A stretch of DNA of 24,292 nt from an uncultured Desulfarculaceae bacterium (GTDB taxonomy: Bacteria > Desulfobacterota > Desulfarculia > Desulfarculales > Desulfarculaceae), in the NCBI GenBank assembly GCA_937908275.1, contig CALERA010000121.1:1-24292 (forward strand), given 5' to 3'. Made by a program: the position numbers and the translations under genes. Positions 1 to 7,856 of this stretch are shown piece by piece. Position 1 is the first letter of the stretch; each line of letters starts with the position of its first letter. Under the pieces are notes generated by a model. It did no database searches. It had not been told where the DNA came from and saw nothing but the letters and a program-made list of their open reading frames with translations.

Positions 1-1401
1 CTCAACCCCTACCTGTTCGAGATGGCCAACATCCGCGACCAGTGCTCCTGGGTCCACCAATCGCTGCACGCATCGGCCACCGACAAGGCCCGGGACCTGG
101 TGCGCATGGCCGTGGCCCGGGCGGTGCTGCTCAGACCCCTGCGCCAGTTCCCGGTGCCGGTGGAGCAGGCGGCGGTGGTGGTGGGCGGCGGGGTGGCCGG
201 CCTGACCGCCGCCCTGAACCTGGCCGAGCAGGGCTTCCTGACCCATCTGGTGGAAAAGAGCGGCGAGCTGGGCGGCCTGGCCCGGCGCCTGACCCGGACC
301 GCCGAGGGCTTCGACATCCGCGCCCACCTGGCTCAACTGGTGGACCAGGTGCGCCAGCACGGCCTGATCCGGGTCAATCTCAACGCCCAACTCCTGGAAA
401 CCGGCGGCCACGTGGGCCAGATGGTCTCGCGCATCCGCCAGGGCGAGCGCGAACAGGAGGTGCGCCACGGAGCCCTGGTGGTGGCCACCGGGGCCATGGA
501 GCACCGGCCCGAGGTCTTCGGCTATGGCCAGGATCAGCGGGTGCTGACCCAACTGGAGCTGGCCGAGGCCCTGGCCGGCGGACCCGAGGTCCTGGACGGG
601 GTCTCGGGCCTGGTGATGATCCAGTGCGTGGGCTCGCGCGAGCCCGACCATCCCTATTGCAGCCGCATCTGCTGCACCCAGGCCACGGCCAACGCCCTGG
701 CCATCAAGCGCCTCAGGCCCGAGGTCGAGGTCACGGTGCTCTTCCGCGACATGCGCACCTACGCCCTGAAGGAGCTGGCCTATCAGGAGGCGCGCAAGGC
801 CGGGGTGCGCTTCGTGCGTTTCAGCCCGGAAGAGCCGCCCGAGGTCGTGGCCGGTGACGAGGGCCTGACGATCACGGTCTTTGACCAGATCTTCCGCCAG
901 CCCCTGACCCTCAGCGCCCAGCGCCTGGTGCTCTCCACCGCGGTGCGGCCCCGGGAGGACATGGGCGAGCTGGCCACGGCCCTGAAGCTGCCGCGCGACT
1001 CCGACGGCTTCTTCATGGAGGCCCACCTCAAGCTGCGGCCGGTGGACTTCGTCAATGCCGGCTTCTTCGTGGCCGGGGCGGCCCATGGCCCCAAGTTCAT
1101 CGAGGAGGTCATCGCCCAGGCCAACGCCGCCGCCGCGCGCGCGGCCACGGTCCTGGCCCAGGAGCGGATGCCGGTGGGCGGCGAGGTGGCGGTGGTGGAC
1201 GCCGAGCGCTGCGTGGCCTGCCTGACCTGCGTGCGGACCTGCCCCTATGGCGTGCCCCAGATCAACGCCGAGGGGGTGGCCTATATCGACCCGGCCGCCT
1301 GCCAGGGCTGCGGCAACTGCGCCAGCGCCTGTCCGCGCAAGCTGATCCAGGTCCAGCACCACACCGACCAGCAGATCATGGCCAAGGTGCTGGCCTTGTA
1401 G
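1..1401 (+). CDS. hdrA: HdrA-type heterodisulfide reductase subunit A (5' partial)
   Basis: The frame is open from the first base, and the first residues (NPYLFEMANIRDQCSWVH) are an internal HdrA motif, so the true start lies outside the window. HdrA is the FAD/iron-sulfur subunit that splits or merges electron pairs between ferredoxin and other carriers in the cytoplasm. Visible parts, numbered from base 1: the N-terminal cluster region with CSWVH (about residue 15), a dinucleotide-binding GGGVAG motif near residue 60, the HdrA cysteine signature CVGSR...YCSRICC (about 209-225), and two C-terminal [4Fe-4S] motifs, CVACLTCVRTC (from about 404) and CQGCGNCASAC (from about 434). The mvhD gene follows after 44 bp, the usual HdrA-MvhD arrangement. 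No HdrB or HdrC is seen in the window. The family is clear; the partner complex is inferred from neighbours. Confidence 0.93.
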   Translation, partial: LNPYLFEMANIRDQCSWVHQSLHASATDKARDLVRMAVARAVLLRPLRQFPVPVEQAAVVVGGGVAGLTAALNLAEQGFLTHLVEKSGELGGLARRLTRTAEGFDIRAHLAQLVDQVRQHGLIRVNLNAQLLETGGHVGQMVSRIRQGEREQEVRHGALVVATGAMEHRPEVFGYGQDQRVLTQLELAEALAGGPEVLDGVSGLVMIQCVGSREPDHPYCSRICCTQATANALAIKRLRPEVEVTVLFRDMRTYALKELAYQEARKAGVRFVRFSPEEPPEVVAGDEGLTITVFDQIFRQPLTLSAQRLVLSTAVRPREDMGELATALKLPRDSDGFFMEAHLKLRPVDFVNAGFFVAGAAHGPKFIEEVIAQANAAAARAATVLAQERMPVGGEVAVVDAERCVACLTCVRTCPYGVPQINAEGVAYIDPAACQGCGNCASACPRKLIQVQHHTDQQIMAKVLAL

Positions 1402-1445
1402 CCGCCCCGCGCGGCCTTTTGGGGAAAGGAAGACGGGATACAGAC

Positions 1446-1898
1446 ATGGACGCCAGGTACGAGCCCAAGATACTGGCCCTGATCTGCACCTACTGCACCT
1501 ACACCGCCGCCGACATGGCCGGTTCGTTGCGCCTGCAATACCCCCCCAACGTGCGGGTGGTGAAATTGCTCTGCACCGGCAAGGTGGACGTGCTGCACCT
1601 GTTGGCCGCCTTCAAGGCCGGGGCCGACGCGGTGATGGTCAGCGGGTGCGAGATCGGCGACTGTCATTTTTTGGAGGGCAACCTGCGGGCCAAGGAGCGG
1701 GTGGCCCACGCCAAGGAGCTGATCGCCGAGATCGGCCTGGAGCCGGAACGCCTGGAGATGTTCCACATCGGGGCCTCGGATGCGCCCCAGTGGGCCAAGG
1801 CGGTGGAGATGATGACTCGCAGGGCCAAGGAGCTGGGACCCAGCCCCCTGCGCAAGTTGGAGGCGGCGGCGCTGGCCGCCGAGGGAGTGGCAGCATGA
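1446..1898 (+). CDS. mvhD: MvhD-type hydrogenase iron-sulfur subunit
   Basis: A 150-residue cytoplasmic protein of the MvhD family. This [2Fe-2S] adaptor passes electrons between HdrA and an electron donor such as a hydrogenase or formate dehydrogenase. The expected cysteines are all present: CTYC at 14-17, C43 in the LLCTGKVD motif, and C68/C73 in GCEIGDCHFLEGN. The ATG at 1446 is chosen because family similarity begins there. A TTG at 1419 would add nine residues made from the purine-rich GGGGAAAGGAAG stretch, which is better read as the ribosome-binding region. The stop overlaps the metV start (ATGA), so the two are translationally coupled. No hydrogenase genes are in view, so in this operon it more likely links HdrA to MetVF; that is inference. 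Confidence 0.93.
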   Translation: MDARYEPKILALICTYCTYTAADMAGSLRLQYPPNVRVVKLLCTGKVDVLHLLAAFKAGADAVMVSGCEIGDCHFLEGNLRAKERVAHAKELIAEIGLEPERLEMFHIGASDAPQWAKAVEMMTRRAKELGPSPLRKLEAAALAAEGVAA

Positions 1899-2575
1899 TC
1901 GTAGCCGAGCGCAAGCCATTTGCCGAGATCGCCCAGGCGGTGGCCGGATATCGCCGGGTGCTGGTGGTGGGCTGCGGAACCTGCGTGGCGGTCTGCCTGG
2001 CCGGCGGCGAGAAGGAGGCCGGCATCCTGGCCGCGCAGTTGGACCTGGCCGGGCAACTGGCCGGCCGCCAGCAGCGCTTCGCCACCGCCTGCGTGGAGCG
2101 CCAGTGCGACCGGGAGTTCCTCTCCGAGCTGGACGCCGCCGCGCGCGAGCACGACGCCCTGTTGTCCCTGGCCTGCGGGGCGGGGGTGCAGTTCCTGGCC
2201 GAGCGCCATCCCACCCTGCCGGTCCTGGCCGGGCTCAACACCACCTTCATCGGCGTTAACCAGGACGTGGGGCGCTGGGACGAGCGCTGCCGGGCCTGCA
2301 CCGATTGTCTCTTGAGCCTCACCGGCGGGGTCTGCCCGGTGACCATGTGCCCCAAGGGCATGGTCAATGGCCCCTGCGGCGGGGCGGTGGAGGGTCGCTG
2401 CGAGACCGATCCCGAGCGCGACTGCGCCTGGACCGTGATCCACGCCCGCCTGAGCGACAGCGACCGCCTGGCCAACCTGGAGGTCCTGGTGCCGCCCCGG
2501 GACCACTCCCGGGCCAACCTGCCCGGCCGCCAGGCCCACGCCGCCTATCTGAGGAGGTACAGCAGCCATGACTAG
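1895..2575 (+). CDS. metV: MetV-type zinc/iron-sulfur partner of methylenetetrahydrofolate reductase
   Basis: A 226-residue protein matching the methylene-THF reductase C-terminal-domain family, called MetV in acetogens. There it forms a complex with MetF and supplies the electron route to its flavin. Features seen: an N-terminal segment with VVGCGTCVAVC (about 23-33), further cysteines around CVERQC, and a conserved cysteine-rich region (CRACTDCLLSLTGGVCPVTMCPKGMVNGPCGG, read in pieces) in the second half, suited to binding metal clusters. The start overlaps the mvhD stop by 4 bp, and the gene end overlaps the metF start by 8 bp. The GAGGAGG inside its last codons serves as the metF ribosome-binding site. 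Assignment rests on the cysteine pattern and on metF lying directly downstream. Confidence 0.9.
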   Translation: MIVAERKPFAEIAQAVAGYRRVLVVGCGTCVAVCLAGGEKEAGILAAQLDLAGQLAGRQQRFATACVERQCDREFLSELDAAAREHDALLSLACGAGVQFLAERHPTLPVLAGLNTTFIGVNQDVGRWDERCRACTDCLLSLTGGVCPVTMCPKGMVNGPCGGAVEGRCETDPERDCAWTVIHARLSDSDRLANLEVLVPPRDHSRANLPGRQAHAAYLRRYSSHD

Positions 2576-3350
2576 CTTCGCCCAGGCGATCAAGGACAAG
2601 GGCTTCGTGGTCACCGCCGAGCTGGACCCGCCCCGGGGGGTGGACCTGGGGCCGCTGATGGCCCTGGCCGGGCGCATCGGAGCCAAGGTGGACGCCCTGG
2701 TGGTCTCCGACAACCAGGGGGCCAACCTGCGCCAGGCCCCCTGGTGGGCCGCCCACCGCCTGGCCGAGACCATCCCGGCCGAGGTGATCCTGACCCTGAC
2801 CTGCCGGGACCGCAACCGCCTGTCCCTGGGCGGGGACATCCTGGCCGCCGCCGCCAGCGGGGTGGACAACCTGCTCCTGGTCAGCGGGGACTTCGTCAGC
2901 CTGGGCGATCATCCCCAGGCCAAGCCGGTCTACGACCTGGATTCGGTCCAGGCCCTGATGCTGGCCAACGGACTGGCTCAGGGGCATGACCTCAATGGCC
3001 AGGAGTTGGCCGGCGCGCCGGAGCTCTGCCTGGGCGCGGTGCTGGCGCCCGAGGCCCGTCCCCTGGCGCCCCAGCTGGTCAAGCTGCGCAAGAAGCGGGC
3101 GGCCGGGGCCGGGTTTTTCATCACCCGCCCCCTGAGCGGGCCGGACGCCCTGAAGACCTTCCTGCAGGAGGCCGGCGAGCTCGGCGCGCCGATCATCGCC
3201 GGGGTGCAGGCCAAGAACCCCGAGGGCGTGGCCGCGGCGGCGGAGATGGCCAAGGCCATCCGGGCCGGGGGCCTGGCCCAGGGCCTGCATTTGTCAGCCT
3301 CCGGCGACCCGGAGACCCTGGCCAGCCTGGTGGAAGCCTGCGGTCGCTAG
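2568..3350 (+). CDS. metF: Methylenetetrahydrofolate reductase
   Basis: A 260-residue MetF-family TIM-barrel flavoprotein interconverting 5,10-methylene-THF and 5-methyl-THF. Visible motifs: the N-terminal TAELDPPRG strand carrying the family glutamate, the VVSDNQGAN loop, LTCRDRNR (the barrel motif usually seen as LTCRDRN), and DNLLLVSGD corresponding to the family RGD-type strand. It is a little shorter than NAD(P)H-type MetF of E. coli (about 296 aa), as expected for forms that work with MetV. The ATG follows GAGGAGG at 2551-2557. With HdrA, MvhD and Qmo-like proteins around it, the electron donor or acceptor is probably not free NADH alone. The direction, reductive carbon fixation or oxidation of methyl groups, cannot be read from sequence. 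Confidence 0.95.
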   Translation: MTSFAQAIKDKGFVVTAELDPPRGVDLGPLMALAGRIGAKVDALVVSDNQGANLRQAPWWAAHRLAETIPAEVILTLTCRDRNRLSLGGDILAAAASGVDNLLLVSGDFVSLGDHPQAKPVYDLDSVQALMLANGLAQGHDLNGQELAGAPELCLGAVLAPEARPLAPQLVKLRKKRAAGAGFFITRPLSGPDALKTFLQEAGELGAPIIAGVQAKNPEGVAAAAEMAKAIRAGGLAQGLHLSASGDPETLASLVEACGR

Positions 3351-3369
3351 GCTGGAGGGAGAGATAAGC

Positions 3370-4587
3370 ATGGATTGCTCGGTGCTCGTCATCGGGGCCG
3401 GCGTGGCCGGCATCAGCGCCGCCCTGCACTTGGCCGACCAGGGACAGGCGGTGACCGTGGTGGAGCGCGACGATTTCGTGGGCGGCCACGCGGTCCGCCT
3501 GGGCTGCAAGGCGGTGGAGGACTGCCAGCGCTGCAACGCCTGCCTGCTGCCGGACCGGCTGGCGCGTTTCCTGGCCCATCCCGGCATCGACCTGCTGACC
3601 CGCAGCCAGGTGCAGGCCCTCGACCGGACCGGCCAGGGATTTCAGGCTCGGCTCCGGCAGCGGCCGGCCATCATCGACCCCGAGCGCTGCGACGACTGCG
3701 GGCTTTGTCTCCGACAATGCCCGGCCCTGGAGGAGGGGGCCTTGCGCCGGCCGGCCTGGGCCGACCAGCGGCCCACCCTGGCGGTGGACCCGGCCGCCTG
3801 CCTCTATTTTCAGGACGGCCGCTCCAGCCTCTGCCAGGAGGTCTGCCCCACCCAGGCCATCGACTTCGGCCGCCCGGCCCGGGAGCTGGAAATCACGGCC
3901 CAGGCTCTGGTCCTGGCCGGGGGCTTCCGGCCCGCGCCGCCGGACGAAAAGGGCCGCCTGGGCTATGGCCAACTCCCCAACGTCGTCACCGGTCTGGAGC
4001 TGGAGGAGATGCTGCGCCGGACCGGCCGGGCCGTGCGCCCCTCGGACGGCCAGGAGCCCCGGCGGGTGGCCTTTGTGCAGTGCGCCGGCTCGCGCCAGCG
4101 CCTGGCGCGCAATTACTGCTCGCGCATCTGCTGTGGCTATGGCCTGCGCCTGGCCAAGGGCCTGAGCCGAGGCCAGGGCGCGCAAGCCACGATCTTTTAC
4201 ATGGACCTGCAAAGCTCGGGACGCGACCCGGACCAATTCCTGGCCGAGGCCAGGCAGGAGCTGGAGCTGGTGCGCTCCATGCCCGGCGACGTGGGCTCCG
4301 GCTCCGATGGCGCGGTCTGGGTGGAGTATCAGGCCCAGAGCGGCCAGCCCCCCCAGCGCCGGGAGTTCGATCTGCTGGTGCTGAGCCAGGGCCTGGCCCC
4401 CAATCCGGACAATCAGGCCTTCACGGACTGGCTGGGGCTGGAGCCCGGCCCCCACGGGTTCCTGGCCGACGGGCCGGGGGTCTTCGTGGCTGGCAGCGCG
4501 GCCGGTCCCATGGACGTGGCCGAATCAGCCCTGCACGCGGGCCACGCCGCCCAGGCGGTGTTGGAATATTTGGAGGACAAGGCATGA
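3370..4587 (+). CDS. QmoA/HdrA-like FAD and iron-sulfur oxidoreductase subunit
   Basis: A 405-residue protein lacking the N-terminal domain of full HdrA, and close in length and layout to QmoA of the quinone-interacting membrane-bound oxidoreductase complex. Seen in order: FAD-binding GAGVAG (about 9-14) followed by VVERDD; a CxxCxxC group at C52, C55 and C58; a ferredoxin motif at C107, C110, C113 and C117; a second, widely spaced set at C144, C155 and C159 followed by P; and the HdrA-type CAGSR (C238) and YCSRICC (C250, C254, C255). A GGAGGGAG ribosome-binding site precedes the ATG, 19 bp after metF. Its stop overlaps the next start (ATGA). No QmoC membrane subunit is present, so it may act as a soluble module for MetVF. 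An HdrA paralogue is the alternative name. Confidence 0.85.
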   Translation: MDCSVLVIGAGVAGISAALHLADQGQAVTVVERDDFVGGHAVRLGCKAVEDCQRCNACLLPDRLARFLAHPGIDLLTRSQVQALDRTGQGFQARLRQRPAIIDPERCDDCGLCLRQCPALEEGALRRPAWADQRPTLAVDPAACLYFQDGRSSLCQEVCPTQAIDFGRPARELEITAQALVLAGGFRPAPPDEKGRLGYGQLPNVVTGLELEEMLRRTGRAVRPSDGQEPRRVAFVQCAGSRQRLARNYCSRICCGYGLRLAKGLSRGQGAQATIFYMDLQSSGRDPDQFLAEARQELELVRSMPGDVGSGSDGAVWVEYQAQSGQPPQRREFDLLVLSQGLAPNPDNQAFTDWLGLEPGPHGFLADGPGVFVAGSAAGPMDVAESALHAGHAAQAVLEYLEDKA

Positions 4588-6728
4588 ACGGCAGCGGGCG
4601 CACGGGGGTGTTGCTGTGCCGGGGCGGCCGGCCGCGCCGCGATGATCCCGAGTTCCGCCGCCTGCGCTGGGCGGCCGAGGCCTGCCCGGAGGTGGCCGGG
4701 GTCCTGGAGGTGACCAAGGCCTGCCGGCCCGAGGACCTGCGCGGGTTGGGCGAAAAGCTGCAAAAAATGGGCTGGAGCGGGGAGGTGCTGGTGGGGGCCT
4801 GTCCCCTGGCCGGCGATCCCGGCCCCCTGGCCGCGGCCTGGCGGGAGGTTGGTCTGGACCCGGCCCGCTGCCGGGTGGTGGACCTGATGCAGCGGCCGGA
4901 GCAGGGCGACCAACCCTGCCAGCCCGGGGCCGGCTCCCTGGCCGGCCTGGCCCAGGCCCTGGCCGCGCGGGCGGGCTTGGGCCTGCCCCCGGCCGAGGAA
5001 ATGGTGGTTTCCCGCCGGGTGCTGGTGTTGGGCGAGGGCCTCTCCGCCCTGACCGCCGCCAAGACCCTGGCCGAGGCGGGCCATCCCCTGCTCCTGGTCA
5101 CCCCCGGGCCGCGCCTGGCTCCGCTGTTGCCCCTGTTGGGGCCGGAGGCCAACGCCGAGGCCGCCGCCCTGGCCGGCGACCTGAACGGCCGCGACGGGGT
5201 GGAGGTGATCAACCAGGGCGAGTTGCTGGCCCTGACCGGCAGCGCCGGGCGTTTTGTGGCCCGGGTGCTGGACCGCCAGGGCGAGTTGCTGGAGCGGGAG
5301 GTGGGCGCGGTGATCGTGGCCGGGATGCCGCCCCGGGGCCTGAACCTGCCTCCGGCAGGCATTCAGGCCAACGCCGCCCTGCTGAGCCTGGACGAGCTGC
5401 TGAGCCTGTTGGACTCGCCCGAGCACCTGCGCAAGCGCCTGGCCGGCCAGGAGCAGCCCCGGGTGGGCATCGCCCTGGGTCTGGCGCGGGAAAGCTCGCC
5501 CCTGGCCCTGCGCGCCGCCTGCCAGGCCGCCCAGCGCCTGGTGGAGCAGTTCCACGGGGTGGTCACCCTGTACCTGAACAACGCCAAGGTGGCGGCCCCG
5601 GATCTGGAGGAGCTGACCCAGGAAACCCGGGGCCTGGGCGTGGTCTTCATGAAGTTCACCCAAGCCGGGCCGCGCATCGAGCCCGCCGGCGGGGGCCTGT
5701 GCATCACCTACCCCGAGGAGATCCTGGGCCTGACGGTGGAGGACGACCTGGACCTGCTGGCGGTGGAGCAGGTGGGCGGGTCCGACCCGGCCTGGGCGGA
5801 GCTGGCCCAGCGCCTGGGCCTGGAGGCCAGCCCCTTGGGCCGCCTGACCCCGGACCGGGGGGCCTGTCTGCCCAGCACCAGCGCGCGGGCCGGGGTCTGG
5901 GTGGTGGGCGCGGCCGCCGCCGCCCCGGATCTGGCGCCCGCCCTGCACCAGGCCCGCCAGGCCGCCTTGGCTGCCCGGGAGCTGCTGGGCTCGGGCCGGG
6001 TGAGTCACCACGGGGCCAAGGTCAAGGTGGACCGCAAGCTCTGCACCCTGTGCCTGACCTGCGTGCGGGTCTGTCCCCGGGGGGCCATGTCCTTCCACGG
6101 CCGGAGGCCCTTCAGCAATCCCCTGGCCTGCACCGGCTGCGGCACCTGCGCGGCCGAGTGCCCCATGGACGCCATCCAGCCGGTGGAGGGCGACGACCGG
6201 CGCGGGGCGGCCGAGGTCAGGGCCGGGCGCAGCGCCGAGCCCGAGACCCCGGGCGAGGCCCTGGCCCCCACCTGCCTGGTCCTGGCCTGCGCCAACTCCG
6301 CCGCCCTGTCCCTGGACCAGGCCCGGCGGACCGGCGGCCCCCTGCCCGAGGGGGTGCGTTTGGTGCGGGTGCCCTGCGCCGGCCGGGTGGACCCCCAGTT
6401 GGTGCTGGACGCCCTGGTGCAGGGCTATGACGGGGTGGCAATCCTGGACTGCCATCCCGGGGCCTGCCACTCCCTGGACGGCAACCTCTGGGCTGGCCTG
6501 CGCCTGGAAAACCTGCGCCGCCTGCTGGCGGAATCCGGCCTGGAGCCGGAGCGGGTGACCCTGCGCCACCTTTCGCCGGTGGCCGCCGGCCAGGCCCTGA
6601 ATCTCCTGCGCGAGGTGCAGGCCGGCTTCGCCGCGCTGGGACCCAACCCGGTGCGGATGGAGGCCCAGGTGCGGGCCATGCTGGATCGTTTCACCCTGCG
6701 CATGGATGAAAGCTATCGCCTGATCTGA
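4584..6728 (+). CDS. QmoB-like HdrA-MvhD fusion protein
   Basis: A 714-residue protein coupled to the upstream gene by ATGA. It has an N-terminal alpha/beta segment (about 1-145), a dinucleotide-fold region starting VLVLGEGLSALTAA (about 150), two [4Fe-4S] motifs (CTLCLTCVRVC from about 487; CTGCGTCAAEC from about 516), and a C-terminal MvhD domain (about 560-690: VPCAGRVDP, DCHPGACHSLDGN). This order is that of QmoB. Two oddities: the dinucleotide-binding motif is GEGLSA rather than GxGxxG, and the central region lacks the CxGSR...CSRxCC cysteines of HdrA. The MvhD part also starts ACANSA where the family has CxxC, so one cluster ligand is missing. The stop is TGA at 6726. It probably acts in electron transfer with the QmoA-like partner; its own flavin site may be reduced or lost. 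Confidence 0.85.
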   Translation: MNGSGRTGVLLCRGGRPRRDDPEFRRLRWAAEACPEVAGVLEVTKACRPEDLRGLGEKLQKMGWSGEVLVGACPLAGDPGPLAAAWREVGLDPARCRVVDLMQRPEQGDQPCQPGAGSLAGLAQALAARAGLGLPPAEEMVVSRRVLVLGEGLSALTAAKTLAEAGHPLLLVTPGPRLAPLLPLLGPEANAEAAALAGDLNGRDGVEVINQGELLALTGSAGRFVARVLDRQGELLEREVGAVIVAGMPPRGLNLPPAGIQANAALLSLDELLSLLDSPEHLRKRLAGQEQPRVGIALGLARESSPLALRAACQAAQRLVEQFHGVVTLYLNNAKVAAPDLEELTQETRGLGVVFMKFTQAGPRIEPAGGGLCITYPEEILGLTVEDDLDLLAVEQVGGSDPAWAELAQRLGLEASPLGRLTPDRGACLPSTSARAGVWVVGAAAAAPDLAPALHQARQAALAARELLGSGRVSHHGAKVKVDRKLCTLCLTCVRVCPRGAMSFHGRRPFSNPLACTGCGTCAAECPMDAIQPVEGDDRRGAAEVRAGRSAEPETPGEALAPTCLVLACANSAALSLDQARRTGGPLPEGVRLVRVPCAGRVDPQLVLDALVQGYDGVAILDCHPGACHSLDGNLWAGLRLENLRRLLAESGLEPERVTLRHLSPVAAGQALNLLREVQAGFAALGPNPVRMEAQVRAMLDRFTLRMDESYRLI

Positions 6729-6740
6729 GCGGCGTCCGCG

Positions 6741-6780
6741 CCGGGCCGGCCAGTCTCAACCTCCGGACTGGCCGGCCCGG
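6741..6780 (+). terminator. Strong hairpin after the metVF/hdr operon
   Basis: A perfect 15-bp inverted repeat has arms 6741-6755 (CCGGGCCGGCCAGTC) and 6766-6780 with a 10-base loop, starting 12 bp after the stop of the fusion gene. No clear T-run follows, so it may be a processed or Rho-assisted 3' end rather than a classic intrinsic terminator. Nothing else is evident between 6729 and 6926. Confidence 0.65.
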
Positions 6781-6926
6781 TCCCGCCAGACCCCCCTCCA
6801 CGCCTTGCCGCGTCTGTCCCGGGCGAGGCCAAATCCGGGTTGTCCGCGCCGGCCGCCCTGTTCTATAAACAGGTTCACGCCGCGCGGGCGGCCGGGAGCG
6901 GCCCTGGGGCCATGGGGGGTGGGGTG

Positions 6927-7856
6927 ATGCTGACGCCGATACTCAACACCGTGTTGCCGGTCTTCCTGCTCATCGGCCTGGGCCAGCTCCTCAAGCGGAC
7001 CAGGCTGGCCGGTCCGGAATTCTTCCAGACCTCTGACCGCCTGGTCTACTACATCTTCTTTCCGGTGATGCTGTTCTGGAAGATCGGCGGGGCGGGCGCC
7101 GAGCTGGAGGCCTCGGGGGGGCTGGTGACGGCGGTGCTGGGGACCATCGTCCTGACCTGGCTGGTCTCCCTGGTCTGGTGCCGCTGGCGACGGGTGCCGG
7201 CTTTCCAGGCCGGGACCCTGAGCCAGATCAGCTTCCGCTTCAACACCTACATCGGCATGGCGGTGGTGCTGGCCGGGTTCGGGCCGGCGGGCGTGGCCCG
7301 CTTCGGGGTCATCATCAGCCTGGCAATCCCCTTCATCAACCTGCTGGCGGTCGGCACCCTGGTCTGGTACTCCCAGGCCGAGTACAGCCGCGCGGTCAAG
7401 CTGCGCCTGGCGGCCAAGGCCCTGCTGGCCAATCCCCTGATCCTGGCCTGCCTGGCCGGCATCGCCTGGGCCCGCCTGGGTCCGGCCCTGCCGGAGTTCA
7501 TCAACCGGGCCTTGGCGCTGATCTCCTCCATCACCCTGCCCCTGGCCCTGTTGTCCATCGGGGCCGGGCTGGGCCTGGCCAAGCTGCCGGGCCGGGTGGG
7601 TCCCACCCTGGCCTCCAGCCTGATCAAGCTGGGGCTGATGCCGGTCCTGGGCCTGGGGCTGCTGGGTTTGTGCGGGGTGGACGCCCTGGACCGCGCGGTG
7701 GCCATGGTCTTCTTCTGCCTGCCCACCGCCACCAGCGCCTATATCCTGGCCGCCCAGATGAACAGCGACGCCGACCTGGCCGGGGCGGCGATCGTGGTCA
7801 CCACCCTGTTCTCCTTCTTTTCCCTGTCCCTGGCCCTGACCTTCTTCGGCCCCTAG
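6927..7856 (+). CDS. AEC-family permease
   Basis: A 309-residue hydrophobic protein with about ten predicted membrane segments, in the usual N- and C-terminal halves of the auxin efflux carrier (AEC)/malonate-type transporter family, and of normal family length. Typical segments include VLPVFLLIGLGQLLKR at the N-terminus, SLAIPFINLLAVGTL, ITLPLALLSIGAGLGL and the conserved late FFCLPTATSAYILAAQM. I chose ATG 6927, which has a G-rich GGGGTGGGG stretch just upstream. An in-frame ATG at 6912 is possible, and earlier starts give a non-membrane, alanine-rich extension unlike the family. Substrate unknown; organic or amino acids are usual. Its stop codon overlaps the stop of the convergent URO-D-like gene within a shared CTAG. 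Confidence 0.85.
   Translation: MLTPILNTVLPVFLLIGLGQLLKRTRLAGPEFFQTSDRLVYYIFFPVMLFWKIGGAGAELEASGGLVTAVLGTIVLTWLVSLVWCRWRRVPAFQAGTLSQISFRFNTYIGMAVVLAGFGPAGVARFGVIISLAIPFINLLAVGTLVWYSQAEYSRAVKLRLAAKALLANPLILACLAGIAWARLGPALPEFINRALALISSITLPLALLSIGAGLGLAKLPGRVGPTLASSLIKLGLMPVLGLGLLGLCGVDALDRAVAMVFFCLPTATSAYILAAQMNSDADLAGAAIVVTTLFSFFSLSLALTFFGP

Noticed and set aside
4413..6569. A 718-residue open frame on the minus strand across the HdrA-MvhD fusion gene.
   Set aside because: It is a high-G+C shadow: low-complexity Gly/Gln/His/Ala composition, no family motifs, and the plus-strand frame has clear iron-sulfur motifs and operon coupling.
6840..6926. An upstream extension of the AEC permease.
   Set aside because: The added residues are Ala/Gly-rich and not membrane-like, while family similarity begins at the ATG at 6927.
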